A stretch of DNA of 64,000 nt from Olsenella_L kribbiana (GCF_036408795.1 NZ_JAZGJP010000001.1:62001-126000), one strand, 5' to 3'. Counted from the first letter of the stretch, positions 16,053-25,060 are shown. The notes: a model not told the origin generated them from the letters alone. Made by a program: numbers and translations.

Positions 16053-17390
16053 ATGAAATATTTCGGTACGGACGGCTTCCGCGGCAGGGCCAATGAAGGC
16101 CTCAATGTAGAGCATGCGTTCAGGATCGGCCGCTATGTCGGCTGGTACTACGGAGCGAACCAGGGCAGGAAGGCCCGTGTCGTCCTCGGCAAGGATACCC
16201 GCCGTTCGTCCTACATGTTCGAGAGCGCCCTCATCTCGGGCCTCGTGGCATCGGGCGCCGATGTCTACATGCTCCATGTGATCCCGACGCCGGGACTCTG
16301 CTATGAGACGCTCGATGGCGGGTTCGACTGCGGCATCATGATCACGGCCTCCCACAACCCCTACACGGACAACGGCATCAAGCTCGTGAACCATGAGGGC
16401 TACAAGATGGACGAGGATGTGCTCCTCAAGATCGAGGACTACCTCGATGGAAAGGTCGAGGTGCCGCTTGCGACCGGCAATGCGATCGGCCGCACGATCG
16501 ACTACATGCAGGGCAGGAACCGCTACATCGCCTATCTGATCGCCTCCTGCGGCTTCAGCCTCCAGGGCATGAGGGTCGGCCTCGACTGCGCCAACGGCGC
16601 TGCTTCGAGCGTCGCCCGCCCGGTCTTCGACGCCCTCGGTGCCGATACCTACGTGATCAACAATGCTCCTGATGGCTTCAACATCAATGTCGACTGCGGC
16701 TCCACGCACATCGAGACGCTCCAGAACTTCGTGATGTACAACCGCCTCGACGTGGGCTTCGCCTACGACGGCGACGCTGACCGTTGCATCGCGGTCGACG
16801 AGAAGGGCGATGTCGTCGACGGCGACCTCATCCTCTATGTCTGCGGCACCTACCTCAAGAAGCATGGCAAGCTTGCCCATGATACGGTCGTCCCGACTGT
16901 CATGTCGAACTTCGGCCTCTTCCGTGCCTTCGACGATGCCGGCATCAAGTACGAGGCGACGGCCGTGGGCGACAAGAACGTCTATGCCTGCATGCGCGAG
17001 AACGGCTACTCGCTCGGCGGCGAGCAGTCCGGCCACATCATCTTCGGCGATATCGAGACGACAGGTGACGGCGTGATGACAAGCTTGAGGCTCATGGAGG
17101 TGCTGCGTGCCGAGAAGGAGAAGCTCTCCGAGCTCACGCGTCCGGTCAAGCGCTATCCGCAGCTTCTCATCAACGTCGAGGTCAAGGATAAGAATGCCGT
17201 GATGGAGGCTCCCGAGATCCAGGAAGCAGTGGCCGAGGCAGAACACTTCCTCGAGGGCAATGGCCGCGTGCTCGTCCGTGCATCCGGTACCGAGCCTCTG
17301 ATCCGCGTGCTTGCCGAGGCACCGGAGCAGGATCTCTGCCAGAAGGCGGACGATATCGTGATCGAGGCGCTCGCACCGTACCGCGTCTAG
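16053..17390 (+). CDS. glmM: Phosphoglucosamine mutase
   Basis: 445-aa cytosolic phosphohexomutase converting glucosamine-6-phosphate to glucosamine-1-phosphate for UDP-GlcNAc and peptidoglycan. N-terminal GTDGFRG, the phosphoserine loop ITASHNPYTDNGIK, the metal-binding loop YDGDADR, the sugar-binding GEQSGH and the C-terminal phosphate-binding RASGTEPLIR are all intact. The ATG at 16053 follows AAGGAGAG. It is a single-gene unit ended by a hairpin; cdaA/cdaR, which often precede it in Firmicutes, are absent. Confidence 0.95.
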   Translation: MKYFGTDGFRGRANEGLNVEHAFRIGRYVGWYYGANQGRKARVVLGKDTRRSSYMFESALISGLVASGADVYMLHVIPTPGLCYETLDGGFDCGIMITASHNPYTDNGIKLVNHEGYKMDEDVLLKIEDYLDGKVEVPLATGNAIGRTIDYMQGRNRYIAYLIASCGFSLQGMRVGLDCANGAASSVARPVFDALGADTYVINNAPDGFNINVDCGSTHIETLQNFVMYNRLDVGFAYDGDADRCIAVDEKGDVVDGDLILYVCGTYLKKHGKLAHDTVVPTVMSNFGLFRAFDDAGIKYEATAVGDKNVYACMRENGYSLGGEQSGHIIFGDIETTGDGVMTSLRLMEVLRAEKEKLSELTRPVKRYPQLLINVEVKDKNAVMEAPEIQEAVAEAEHFLEGNGRVLVRASGTEPLIRVLAEAPEQDLCQKADDIVIEALAPYRV

Positions 17391-17413
17391 CACGAACTGA
17401 AAGCAGCAAAGAG

Positions 17414-17444
17414 GCGGGGCGTCTGCATCTGCAGGCGTCCCGCT
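17414..17444. terminator. Hairpin between convergent glmM and lipase genes
   Basis: GCGGGGCGTCTGCA pairs with TGCAGGCGTCCCGC around a two-base loop. It lies 23 bp after glmM and 25 bp after the end of the convergent minus-strand gene, so may serve both. Neither side has a long T run. Confidence 0.7.
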
Positions 17445-17469
17445 TCATCTTGATGCTGTCGTTCTGTGC

Positions 17470-18426
17470 TCAGACGCCGACCTTCTGCTTCGTCCAGACA
17501 AGGATGTCGCGCATCACATCGTCCGCATCGGTCTCGTTCAGGATCTCGTGGCGCATGTGCGCATAGATGTGCACGGAGACATCCTTTACGCCGGCATCGC
17601 GCGCCATCGAGGCTGCATGCTCGACGCCCTTGCCGCAGGAGCCGACGGGGTCCTCGGCGCCTGCCACGAAGAAGACGGGCAGGTCCTTGTCCCACTTCGC
17701 GAAGCAGTCAGGAGAGCAGACGAAGCGGGTGATGGCAGAGACCGTCGCATAGCCGCCACAAGAGAATGGGAAGCCGCAGGCAGGGTCTGCGATATAGGCG
17801 TCGACGTTCTCCGTGTTGTAGCTCAGCCAGTCGAAGTCGGTCCTTGCATTCTTGATCTGCTTTGCATAGGCACCGTCGCCGAGCGAATGGAGCATCTCGA
17901 GGTAGGCATCCTCGCCGTGGCGCCTTGCCGCCTGCGCAGCGAGGCCATGCATGAAGGCAGAGGCTGCAGGCGGGACGTGTCCCGTGCCGGAAAGGATGCA
18001 GGCCTTGAGGTCAGGGTCGCGGTAGGTCGCGAGGTAGGCACGGGCAAGATAGGATCCGAGCGAGTGGCCGAAGAGCACATGCGGCACGCCCGGCACCCTC
18101 TTCTCCATCTCCTTTGCCATGCGCCTGATATCGTCGACCATGATCTTGTCGCCGCCCTGGGCAGGAAGCTTGCCCCAGCGCTCTGGAGCTGCGCTCTCGC
18201 CGTGGCCTATCTGGTCATGGCCGCAGACGACGTATCCCGCATGGGCAAGATACTCGGCAAAGCGCTCGTAGCGGCTGATGTGCTCCGCCATGCCATGGAC
18301 GATCTGGAAGATGGCCTTCGGCTCGCCTTCTGGCCACACGATCTTTGCGTGGATCTGGGTGGTGCCGTCTGCACTCGGAAACGTGAGGCTCTCTTTCCTG
18401 AGCCTTGCGCTCGTGGATGTATCCAT
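17470..18426 (-). CDS. Monoacylglycerol lipase/lysophospholipase-type alpha/beta hydrolase
   Basis: 318-aa enzyme of the Hydrolase_4 (serine aminopeptidase S33, monoacylglycerol lipase) type. Oxyanion motif IVHGMAEHISRYERFA, GHDQIGHGES, nucleophile elbow GHSLGSYLAR, and a late acidic residue in GAEDPVGSCG followed by a histidine in YAHMRHE give a complete triad. No signal peptide. It stands alone between two hairpins. The substrate is probably a monoacylglycerol or lysophospholipid, by family. Confidence 0.87.
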   Translation of the reverse strand: MDTSTSARLRKESLTFPSADGTTQIHAKIVWPEGEPKAIFQIVHGMAEHISRYERFAEYLAHAGYVVCGHDQIGHGESAAPERWGKLPAQGGDKIMVDDIRRMAKEMEKRVPGVPHVLFGHSLGSYLARAYLATYRDPDLKACILSGTGHVPPAASAFMHGLAAQAARRHGEDAYLEMLHSLGDGAYAKQIKNARTDFDWLSYNTENVDAYIADPACGFPFSCGGYATVSAITRFVCSPDCFAKWDKDLPVFFVAGAEDPVGSCGKGVEHAASMARDAGVKDVSVHIYAHMRHEILNETDADDVMRDILVWTKQKVGV

Positions 18427-18543
18427 TGCGTGCCTCCCTGCAATCGCTCACGGACCCATCCTAGGCCGAAGCCTCTGATATATACACGGAAGGCAGGCCA
18501 GACGGCACAAAAGACGGCGCATGCGGAAGGAAGGACAGGCAGG

Positions 18544-18571
18544 AAAAAGGCCTGGAAAGAGCTTCCAGGCC
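18544..18571 (-). terminator. Intrinsic terminator of the ATP-grasp gene
   Basis: GGCCTGGAA (18549-18557) and TTCCAGGCC (18563-18571) form a perfect 9-bp stem with a 5-base loop; on the minus strand it is followed by TTTTTCC. It lies 23 bp after the ATP-grasp stop codon. Confidence 0.88.
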
Positions 18572-18594
18572 AGAAGGAAACTATGCGTGCTTGG

Positions 18595-19818
18595 CTAGAG
18601 CGCGAGGTCTTCCGGACGCGCCGCGTCGTCTGGCGTACGCTCCTGCACGTAGCGGATGAACTCGCGGCGCTCCTCGTCTGTCCTGAGCTTTGCTGTGTAT
18701 GCCATGTCTCCCATATCGTCGGCAAGGGCAGGGGAGATGCGGTCTGCCTCGAGGAGGCGCTCTCCATAGGTCCGCCTGATATCGGCATCCGAGTGGACAT
18801 AGCGGTGGCAGTCGCGCTGCGAGGCATAGACGCAGAAGAACTGCTCGCCTTGGGTCACGTCAGTCGCATCCTTCGTGACCATGTCGGCCCATATCTGGTA
18901 GACATCGCAGGAGTGTGCATAGTTCATCATGTTCGGCGTGTTGGATCCGGGCGGACGCAGGTTCACCTCGAGGCCGACATAGTCGCCGGCATCTCCCAGG
19001 CCTTCCTTGGCCTTATCGAGCCGGAAGAATTCCATGTGGGTGAAGCGGCTCCTGATGCCAAAGGACTTGCCGGCAGCGCGGCCGAGCTTCTGGAGCCTCG
19101 GATCGATCGCAGGAAGGCAGGTATAGGCCATATCGAGCTTCTCTTCGGCCACGCGTGCCATGCTCCTCGGGAACTCTTCCATGTTCTCGAAAAGGGGATT
19201 GGCGTGGCTGTCGAAGATGGCATCGTAGGAGCAGATGCGTCCCGAGACGAACTCCTCGATCACATAGCTGCCCTTCGGCCTGTCTGCAAAGAAGGCGGCA
19301 AGAGCTGCCTCGTCTGCAATCTTGCGGGCACCGAGCGAGCCCATGCCGACTTCGGGCTTCGCGAAGAGGGGATAGCCGACCTGTGCGGCGAACTGCTTTG
19401 CATCGTCGAGCGTCGAGGCCTTGATCTGGCGTGCTGTCGGAATGGACCCCATCGCATAGAGCGGCTTCATGCCGGCCTTGCTCTGCCAGACGGCCATCTG
19501 CGCGGTCGATGCTCCCGTCACGATATGGAAGTCATCGCGCAGGCGTGCATCCTGCGCGAGCCAGAATTCGTTGTTCGATTCGAGCCAGTCGATCTTTCCG
19601 TATTTGTACGAGAAGAAGGCGACGGCACGGAAGACCTGGCTGTAGTCAGCGAGATTCGGTGTGTAGTAGTACTCGGTGAGCGAGCTCTTGAGCTCTGGTG
19701 CCAGCCCGTCATACGGGGCATCGCCAATACCGAGGACGGTGACACCGTTTCTCTGGAGCCTGTTGCAGAACTGCCAGAAGACAGGAGGGAACTGCGGGGA
19801 TATGAAGACGAAATTCAT
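18595..19818 (-). CDS. ATP-grasp domain carboxylate-amine ligase-like protein
   Basis: 407-aa protein with an N-terminal pre-ATP-grasp Rossmann-like domain (NFVFISPQFPP at the start) and a central ATP-grasp fold: glycine-rich ATP loop KPEVGMGSLGARK, then EEFVSGRICSYDAIFD, and the metal-binding end GLEVNLRPPGSNTPNMMNYA. These match ATP-grasp ligases that join a carboxylate to an amine or thiol. The specific substrate is unknown; such stand-alone enzymes occur in peptide-type natural product and dipeptide synthesis. It is monocistronic, with its own terminator. Confidence 0.8.
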   Translation of the reverse strand: MNFVFISPQFPPVFWQFCNRLQRNGVTVLGIGDAPYDGLAPELKSSLTEYYYTPNLADYSQVFRAVAFFSYKYGKIDWLESNNEFWLAQDARLRDDFHIVTGASTAQMAVWQSKAGMKPLYAMGSIPTARQIKASTLDDAKQFAAQVGYPLFAKPEVGMGSLGARKIADEAALAAFFADRPKGSYVIEEFVSGRICSYDAIFDSHANPLFENMEEFPRSMARVAEEKLDMAYTCLPAIDPRLQKLGRAAGKSFGIRSRFTHMEFFRLDKAKEGLGDAGDYVGLEVNLRPPGSNTPNMMNYAHSCDVYQIWADMVTKDATDVTQGEQFFCVYASQRDCHRYVHSDADIRRTYGERLLEADRISPALADDMGDMAYTAKLRTDEERREFIRYVQERTPDDAARPEDLAL

Positions 19819-19928
19819 GGACTACCTCTGACGAAGCATTCAGGACTCATTCATGCTAGCGCGTGCAGGGCTACAGGCTTGTTACGGGAAAACATTACGC
19901 AATCTTTGCAGGAACTGCCTTGCAGATG

Positions 19929-19957
19929 AAAAAGGGCCTGTCCCGAAGGACAGGCCC
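19929..19957 (-). terminator. Strong intrinsic terminator of the tailed esterase gene
   Basis: A perfect 10-bp stem GGGCCTGTCC (19934-19943) with GGACAGGCCC (19948-19957) and loop CGAA; on the minus strand TTTTT follows directly. It is 23 bp after the stop codon. Confidence 0.93.
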
Positions 19958-19979
19958 AGATGCATGCAACCGATGCGAG

Positions 19980-21206
19980 CTACTTTGCGCGGCGCGTGGA
20001 AGACCTGCGGGTCGTGGTCTTCTTCGTTGCAGGCTTTGCTGCGGTCTTGGAAGCGGTGGCAGCCGTCTTCTTCGCTGCGGGCTTTGCAGCCTTGGCGGCA
20101 GGCTTTGCTGCGGGCTCAGCTTTCTTGGCAGCGGGCTTCGCCTCTGCGGTCTTGGCGGGTGCTGCCTTCTTTGCGGGAGCTGGCTTCTCGGCTGCCTTGA
20201 CAGCCGGCTTTGCAGCTGCCTTGGGAGCAGGCTCGGCCTTCTTCGCTGCGGGCTTTGCAGCCTTGGCGGCAGGCTTCGCTGCGGGCTCAGCCTTCTTGGC
20301 TGCAGGCTTTGCAGCGGGAGCGGGCTTTTCGGCCTTCGGAGCCTCTGCCTTCTTGGGAGCAGGCTTTGCCTCAGCCTTCGGTGCTGCTGCAGGCTTCTCT
20401 TCCTTCTTCGGCGCAGGAGCAGCTTCCTTCTTGGCCTCTGCTGCCTCTTCGGCAAGCTCCTTCTTCACGTCCTCGAGGACGATCGGCAGGAAGTAGCGCA
20501 TCTGCTTCTTCCACCATGGCCAGTCGTGGTTCACATCGTAGCCCCAGAAATCGCACCAGGCACTGATGCCCAGGCGCTTGAAGGAGGCGTCCATGTCGCG
20601 CAGGTCGGAAAGGCCATCTTCCCAGGCACCCTGTCCGACGCAGAAGCAGAGCGAGCGGTGGTTGTAGAGGTCGATGTAGGGATGGTCTGCCGGAAGATCA
20701 TGGAGCAGCTGGACCATATCGTTCATGTAGAGGTTCTCGTCCATCCAGTCGCCGAAGAAGAAGCTCGTGCGATAGACGCCGGAGAGCGCGATGCAGCCCT
20801 GGAAGAGGTCCGGACGGCGCAGTGCCGCAATAGCGGAGTGGGTAGCACCCATGGAGCAGCCGGTTGCGAGCGGGCGGAGGTCGGAGCCGTTCCTGTCATG
20901 GACATACGGGACGAGCTCGTCCGTCACGAAGCGGAAATAGTCCTCCTGGCGCTGGGCACGCCAGCTCTTGTCGCCGTTCGTGTTCGACCAGGATTCCTGG
21001 TCGATGGAGTCGACGCAGAACAGCTGCACCTTTCCACCATCGATGTAGTCGGCAAGCTCGGAGATCATGCCGAAGTCCTCGTAGTTCGTGCACTTCGAGT
21101 CCTGGGTCTGGAAGACGATGATGGGGTATCCCGTCATGCCGTACACGATCACGCCGAGATCTTCGCCGAGCACATTGCTGTGGTAGGAAATTGCATCGCG
21201 GTACAT
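19980..21206 (-). CDS. Esterase with long Lys/Ala/Pro histone-H1-like tail
   Basis: 408-aa two-part protein. Residues 1-248 are an alpha/beta hydrolase of the putative-esterase (esterase D-like) group with nucleophile Ser118 in GCSMGATHS and a His in NHDWPWWKKQ. Residues 250-408 are low-complexity Lys, Ala, Pro and Glu (units like KPAAKKAEPAA) turning purely basic at the end (TTTRRSSTRRAK), as in histone H1-like and Hc1/Hc2-type proteins. The tail contains a 57-residue-offset internal duplication. The esterase probably acts in the cytosol, tethered to DNA, RNA, polyphosphate or another polyanion; that part is inference. GC-rich repeat could expand or contract between strains. Confidence 0.85.
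   Translation of the reverse strand: MYRDAISYHSNVLGEDLGVIVYGMTGYPIIVFQTQDSKCTNYEDFGMISELADYIDGGKVQLFCVDSIDQESWSNTNGDKSWRAQRQEDYFRFVTDELVPYVHDRNGSDLRPLATGCSMGATHSAIAALRRPDLFQGCIALSGVYRTSFFFGDWMDENLYMNDMVQLLHDLPADHPYIDLYNHRSLCFCVGQGAWEDGLSDLRDMDASFKRLGISAWCDFWGYDVNHDWPWWKKQMRYFLPIVLEDVKKELAEEAAEAKKEAAPAPKKEEKPAAAPKAEAKPAPKKAEAPKAEKPAPAAKPAAKKAEPAAKPAAKAAKPAAKKAEPAPKAAAKPAVKAAEKPAPAKKAAPAKTAEAKPAAKKAEPAAKPAAKAAKPAAKKTAATASKTAAKPATKKTTTRRSSTRRAK
20067..20302 (-). repeat. Duplicated ~65-bp unit in the tail of the esterase gene
   Basis: About 65 bp starting at 20067 recurs at 20238 with few changes (offset 171 bp, 57 codons). Both copies encode the series KPAAKKAEPAAKPAAKAAKP. The offset keeps the frame, so copy number could vary without breaking the protein. 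Confidence 0.8.
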
Positions 21207-21343
21207 GAAGCCTCCTCAGATAGCACATCAAACGCTGCCCATGGTAGCAGCACAAATGCCTGGAAGCCCTGCCTGTGCGCATCTCATAACAACAAATTTA
21301 TAAACTAACGCACAGATATCGGCGAATGAGCCGATTTCTCCGT

Positions 21344-21646
21344 CTACGCAAGGAAGAGCTCGAGGACAAGCACGGACAGGCAGCAGACAGCGGCGACAGC
21401 GAAGAGGCTCTTTCCCCGCCAGGATGCGTAGATGCCAAGGGCAAGCGCGGCTGCGCCTGCCCAAGGCGACTCCGTGCTCTGGAATATCGCCGGTACTGTC
21501 ATGACTGCCAAGGTCACATAGGGGACGTAGAAGAGGAAGGACTTGAGGTAGGGGCTCTCGATGGGCTTCCTGATGAAGATTACAGGAAGGACGCGCAGAG
21601 AGATAGTCGCCGCTCCCATAGCCAGCACATAGAACCACATGTTCAT
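21344..21646 (-). CDS. azlD: AzlD-type branched-chain amino acid exporter subunit
   Basis: 100-aa membrane protein with about four short hydrophobic segments. The stretch ISLRVLPVIFIRKPIESPYLKSFLFYVPYVTLAVMT is characteristic of AzlD (sequence split here only in description). It forms a two-component exporter with AzlC, with which it overlaps by ATGA. Typical length is about 100-110 aa. No terminator is clear downstream. Confidence 0.85.
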   Translation of the reverse strand: MNMWFYVLAMGAATISLRVLPVIFIRKPIESPYLKSFLFYVPYVTLAVMTVPAIFQSTESPWAGAAALALGIYASWRGKSLFAVAAVCCLSVLVLELFLA

Positions 21647-22446
21647 GAGAGGACCTCCTGCGCCTTCCAGGACTGGCGCTTGGCCGCGGCATAGCGGAAT
21701 GTCGGCACTCCGCCATGCACCGGGAAGAGCCAGGCTGCAGCACCTGCAATCGCGAGCGTCAGGATGATCGTGCGCGTGCCGCTTGAGAGCTCCGAGATGA
21801 TGGGAGCTGCATCGCAGAGCATGCTTGCGGCAAAGCTCGCGGCCACGACGACGCAGACGGCCTTTTCCTGGTGCGCTGCCGGAATGATCACGGCGAGGAA
21901 CATCCCGAAGAGGGCGACGGAGAGGGCAGAGAGGATGCGTGCCGGCAAGACATTGCCGAGAAGGGCGCCAAGGGCACCGCCGAGCGCCCAGCCGGGAAGC
22001 GCCGGCAGGAAGGAGCCGAAGGAATAGGCCGGGCAGACCTTGCCCGGACGGGCGATCGTGAGCGCGAAGAGCTCGTCGGTATTGTCGTAGGCGATGAGCA
22101 TGCGCTGCCAGAGCGGCGTCTTCGCATCGAAGCGCTGGGCAAGCGCGGCACCCATGAGGATGTAGCGGGCATTTGCGATGAGGGTCACCGCTACGAGCTC
22201 GAGCACGGCTGCTCCCTGGGCGATCGAGGAATAGGCGGCATATTCTCCCGCCGAGGCATTGCAGAGGAAGCTTGCGACGAGCGACTGCAGAGGGTCGAGC
22301 CCGGCCCCTGCTGCAGAGATGCCAAGCGAGAACGAGACGGCAAGGTAGCCAAGCGCAATCGGCATGCCGTCATGTGCACCCTGCCAGAAGCAAGATGCTG
22401 TCCTTGCCTTCGATGCGCTTCTCTGAGCTGCTGCTGTCTTTTCCAT
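21643..22446 (-). CDS. azlC: AzlC-type branched-chain amino acid exporter
   Basis: 267-aa integral membrane protein, AzlC family, that with AzlD exports branched-chain amino acids or analogues. The family start FWQGAHDGMPIALGYLAVSFSLGI is present with seven to eight hydrophobic segments. ATG at 22446 is chosen because GGGAGG lies just upstream and the family homology starts here; the longer open frame upstream covers the intergenic region. It diverges from a LysR regulator, 103 bp apart, its probable controller. Confidence 0.88.
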   Translation of the reverse strand: MEKTAAAQRSASKARTASCFWQGAHDGMPIALGYLAVSFSLGISAAGAGLDPLQSLVASFLCNASAGEYAAYSSIAQGAAVLELVAVTLIANARYILMGAALAQRFDAKTPLWQRMLIAYDNTDELFALTIARPGKVCPAYSFGSFLPALPGWALGGALGALLGNVLPARILSALSVALFGMFLAVIIPAAHQEKAVCVVVAASFAASMLCDAAPIISELSSGTRTIILTLAIAGAAAWLFPVHGGVPTFRYAAAKRQSWKAQEVLS

Positions 22447-22549
22447 GGTGCCTCCCTGCGCTGTTTTGCATACTTGTACGCCTCGGCAAACCATAAGTAA
22501 AACGATTGTATGTAATGGCATAATAAGCAGACCTAATGAAAGGAGCGCC

Positions 22550-23452
22550 ATGAGAGCATCGCGTGCAGGGGTGTGCGTAAAGGTTGCCGAGAAAGGCAGC
22601 TTCACGGCAGTGGCCGAGGAGCTCGGCTATACGCAGTCTGCCATATCGCAGCAGGTACGGTCGCTCGAAGAGGAGCTGGGATGCACCCTTCTCGAAAGGC
22701 GCCGCGACGGCGTGCGGCTCACGAAGGATGGCTCGGTCCTCATGCCCTATCTCGAAGCCATAAGCCATGCAGAGGATGCGCTCTCGCGCCGGCAGCGGGA
22801 GCTCTCAGGCCTTGTCGGCAGCGAGATCTCGATCGGCACGTTCACGAGCGTGAGCCGAAACATCCTGCCTCCCCTCATGAAGGAGTTCAAGGAAATCTGG
22901 CCCGAGGTCCATTTCGTGCTGCGCCAGGGAGAGTACACCTCGATTGCAGACTGGGTGCGCGAAGGGGAGCTCGACCTTGGCTTCACCGATATGGAGGATG
23001 CAGAAGGCCTCCAGCGTGTGCCGCTTCTCGCAGATGAGATGATGGCCGTCGTGCCGCATGGGCACCGGCTTGCAAGGAAGCGCGCGGTATCGCTCGAAGA
23101 CCTTGCGGCAGAGCCGCTCATCGTGCTCGATGAAGGCGAATCGTCGGTGGCTCTTCGTGCCTTCGAGCATGCTGGCATCACGCCGAAAGTCGAATATACG
23201 GTCACGGACGACTATTCGATACTGCAGATGGTGAGGGAAGGGCTGGGCGTCACGCTCCTCTATGAGCTCATGCTCTCGAACTACGATACGGGCCTTCTCA
23301 CGAAGCATGTGCGGGAGCGTCCGAAGAGGAACATCTGCCTTGCCTGGCGTTCGGACGAGACCCTGCCTCTGGCCTCGAAGCGCTTTGCGGAGAAGGTCAT
23401 ATCCTCCTCTGCAAGCTCGCCTTACCCGTTCGTCCGTCTGGTCCAGAGCTGA
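22550..23452 (+). CDS. LysR-family transcriptional regulator
   Basis: 300-aa regulator. N-terminal winged helix-turn-helix: VAEKGSFTAVAEELGYTQSAIS, QQVRSLEEELG, then ERRRDGVRLTKDG; the rest is a two-lobed effector domain (from about 90: GSEISIGTFTSVSRNILPPLM). ATG at 22550 has AAAGGAG 6 nt upstream. It diverges from azlCD; LysR members usually control the divergent gene, so it probably senses an amino acid exported by AzlCD. The 103-bp AT-rich gap would hold its T-N11-A boxes, not resolved by eye. Confidence 0.9.
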   Translation: MRASRAGVCVKVAEKGSFTAVAEELGYTQSAISQQVRSLEEELGCTLLERRRDGVRLTKDGSVLMPYLEAISHAEDALSRRQRELSGLVGSEISIGTFTSVSRNILPPLMKEFKEIWPEVHFVLRQGEYTSIADWVREGELDLGFTDMEDAEGLQRVPLLADEMMAVVPHGHRLARKRAVSLEDLAAEPLIVLDEGESSVALRAFEHAGITPKVEYTVTDDYSILQMVREGLGVTLLYELMLSNYDTGLLTKHVRERPKRNICLAWRSDETLPLASKRFAEKVISSSASSPYPFVRLVQS

Positions 23453-23565
23453 AAGCGCAGTGCCAATTGGTGCCTGATATGGCATGCAAGCGGCTTTTCC
23501 TGCAAGGTTTGTGATACGGTCTAGCTAGCTTTCCGCAAGCTTGAACCATCCGGAAGGGGGAATCC

Positions 23566-24042
23566 GTGTCCAAGAGATTCACGATCAAGAACCACCGGAC
23601 CGGTTCCGCAGCACATGTGCTCGATATCTTCGATGCAGAGGGGCACATTGCCTACAATGCGAAGATACAGCTTGCAGGCGGTGTCGACCATATGATGCTG
23701 CAAGATCCGAATGGCAACGAGATTGCACGCTACCGGGTCCGTGCCTTCGAGGAGCGCGGCATGCTCATGGTGACGATGGCGGACGGCGTGCGCTTTGCGG
23801 CAAGCTTTTCAGGCGCCCACCATACGCCGCATCTTTCCGTGCCGGACTACGGCTGGAATCTCGACCGCTCGCCTGTGCGCGGGATGTATCACATCACGAA
23901 CTTCAGGGGTGACAAGATCGCGACGGTCGTGCGTGGCGAGGAATCTCTCGGCAGCTATGTGGCAACGATCTCCGACTGCCGCCACACGGACGAGCTTCTT
24001 GTGCTCGTGCTTGTCGTGCGCTTCCTTCTCGAGCATCGCTGA
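23566..24042 (+). CDS. LURP-one/tubby-like domain protein
   Basis: 158-aa beta-rich protein. The pattern RFTIKNHRTGSAAHVLDIFDAEGHIAYNAK, then MLQDPNGNEIARYR and a C-terminal hydrophobic helix (ELLVLVLVVRFLLE), follows the LURP-one-related/scramblase-like tubby fold (described here in separate parts). The GTG start has GGAAGGGGG upstream. Bacterial members are of unknown function and are often near membrane or stress genes. The next gene, 196 bp downstream, encodes a coiled-coil membrane protein. Confidence 0.65.
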   Translation: MSKRFTIKNHRTGSAAHVLDIFDAEGHIAYNAKIQLAGGVDHMMLQDPNGNEIARYRVRAFEERGMLMVTMADGVRFAASFSGAHHTPHLSVPDYGWNLDRSPVRGMYHITNFRGDKIATVVRGEESLGSYVATISDCRHTDELLVLVLVVRFLLEHR

Positions 24043-24238
24043 AGTGAAGAATGCGCATGATGGCAAGTCTTTATGCGCATGGATGAGAGCAAGCGTCGGA
24101 ATTCTCAGGAATGTGTGGCCGTCGGCCGCTCCATTCCCACCGCTGCCGATTGGGGTGGAAAGGATGAAGCGTTTCCATTAGGCTCGAAGGTAGCGCGGCT
24201 CCAAGGCAGGCATTCCGGATGCAGGGAAGTGGTCACGG

Positions 24239-25060
24239 ATGGCAATATTCTCGACAGATCAGGTGAAGGACAAGATCGAAGCGAAGCAGCATGAGCTCGG
24301 CACGGTGAAGCAGAGCATCGAGCTGGATCATGAAGAGCTTGCCATGCGCGACGATATCCGGAAGAACTCCGACCAGATGCTTGCCGAATATGCATCACGC
24401 GAGAAGGAGCTCGAAGCGACGCTTGCCCACGAGCAGAAGCTTCTGGGGAGCCTCGATATGGTGAGAAAGCCGTTCGAGGAGATGAAGGCCGAGCTTGCCC
24501 AGGGCAAGAGCGACTTCACGAAGGACGAGCGGGCGACGCAGGAGAAGAATGCCCGTGCCCTCGAAGAGGCCGAAGAGAGGCTTCGCTCCTTCGACCTCAC
24601 GCACACGGAGAGGCTCTCGGACGAGGAGAAGGAGCGCCGCTGTGGCCTCGCCGAGGATGTGAAGCTCAGGAACCAGGCGCTTTCGGCTGCCGACGAGGCG
24701 CTCAGGCAAGCTGAGAAGCGCTTCGAGGAGAGCCAGAAGCCCGTCTACGACAACATCGCTGCCGTCAAGAACAACCTCGACCGCCACCAGAAGGCCGTCC
24801 AGGATGCCCAGATCGAGCTCGAGGACATCGCGCTCAAGCGCGCCTATGTGACAGACTGCATCACGGACAACACGGGAGACGACGAGCTCCACAGCGTGAT
24901 CCGCCGCAAGGAGAACAAGGCAGAGGCCATCCAGAAGGAGATCGAGAAGCTCGAGAAGCAGCAGCACGCCCATGAGAGCCTGATCCGGTTCCTCTGGGCG
25001 TGCCTGATCGTGTTTGCGGCCTTCCTGATCTTCGGCCTTATGCATGTGCTGGGAGACTAG
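24239..25060 (+). CDS. Coiled-coil protein with C-terminal membrane anchor
   Basis: 273-aa highly charged protein. Residues about 5-245 are nearly continuous heptad-type helix rich in Glu, Lys, Gln and Ala; residues about 250-270 (FLWACLIVFAAFLIFGLMHVL) are one transmembrane helix, so it is a tail-anchored cytosolic coiled coil. I do not recognise the family. It ends in a CTAG overlap with the convergent membrane protein gene. A scaffold or spacer role at the membrane is the most that can be said. Confidence 0.75.
   Translation: MAIFSTDQVKDKIEAKQHELGTVKQSIELDHEELAMRDDIRKNSDQMLAEYASREKELEATLAHEQKLLGSLDMVRKPFEEMKAELAQGKSDFTKDERATQEKNARALEEAEERLRSFDLTHTERLSDEEKERRCGLAEDVKLRNQALSAADEALRQAEKRFEESQKPVYDNIAAVKNNLDRHQKAVQDAQIELEDIALKRAYVTDCITDNTGDDELHSVIRRKENKAEAIQKEIEKLEKQQHAHESLIRFLWACLIVFAAFLIFGLMHVLGD

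Noticed and set aside
17548..19929. Very long plus-strand open frame (about 790 codons) opposite the lipase and ATP-grasp genes
   Set aside because: It spans two real minus-strand genes and a terminator and is rich in His, Arg and Glu as antisense translations are.
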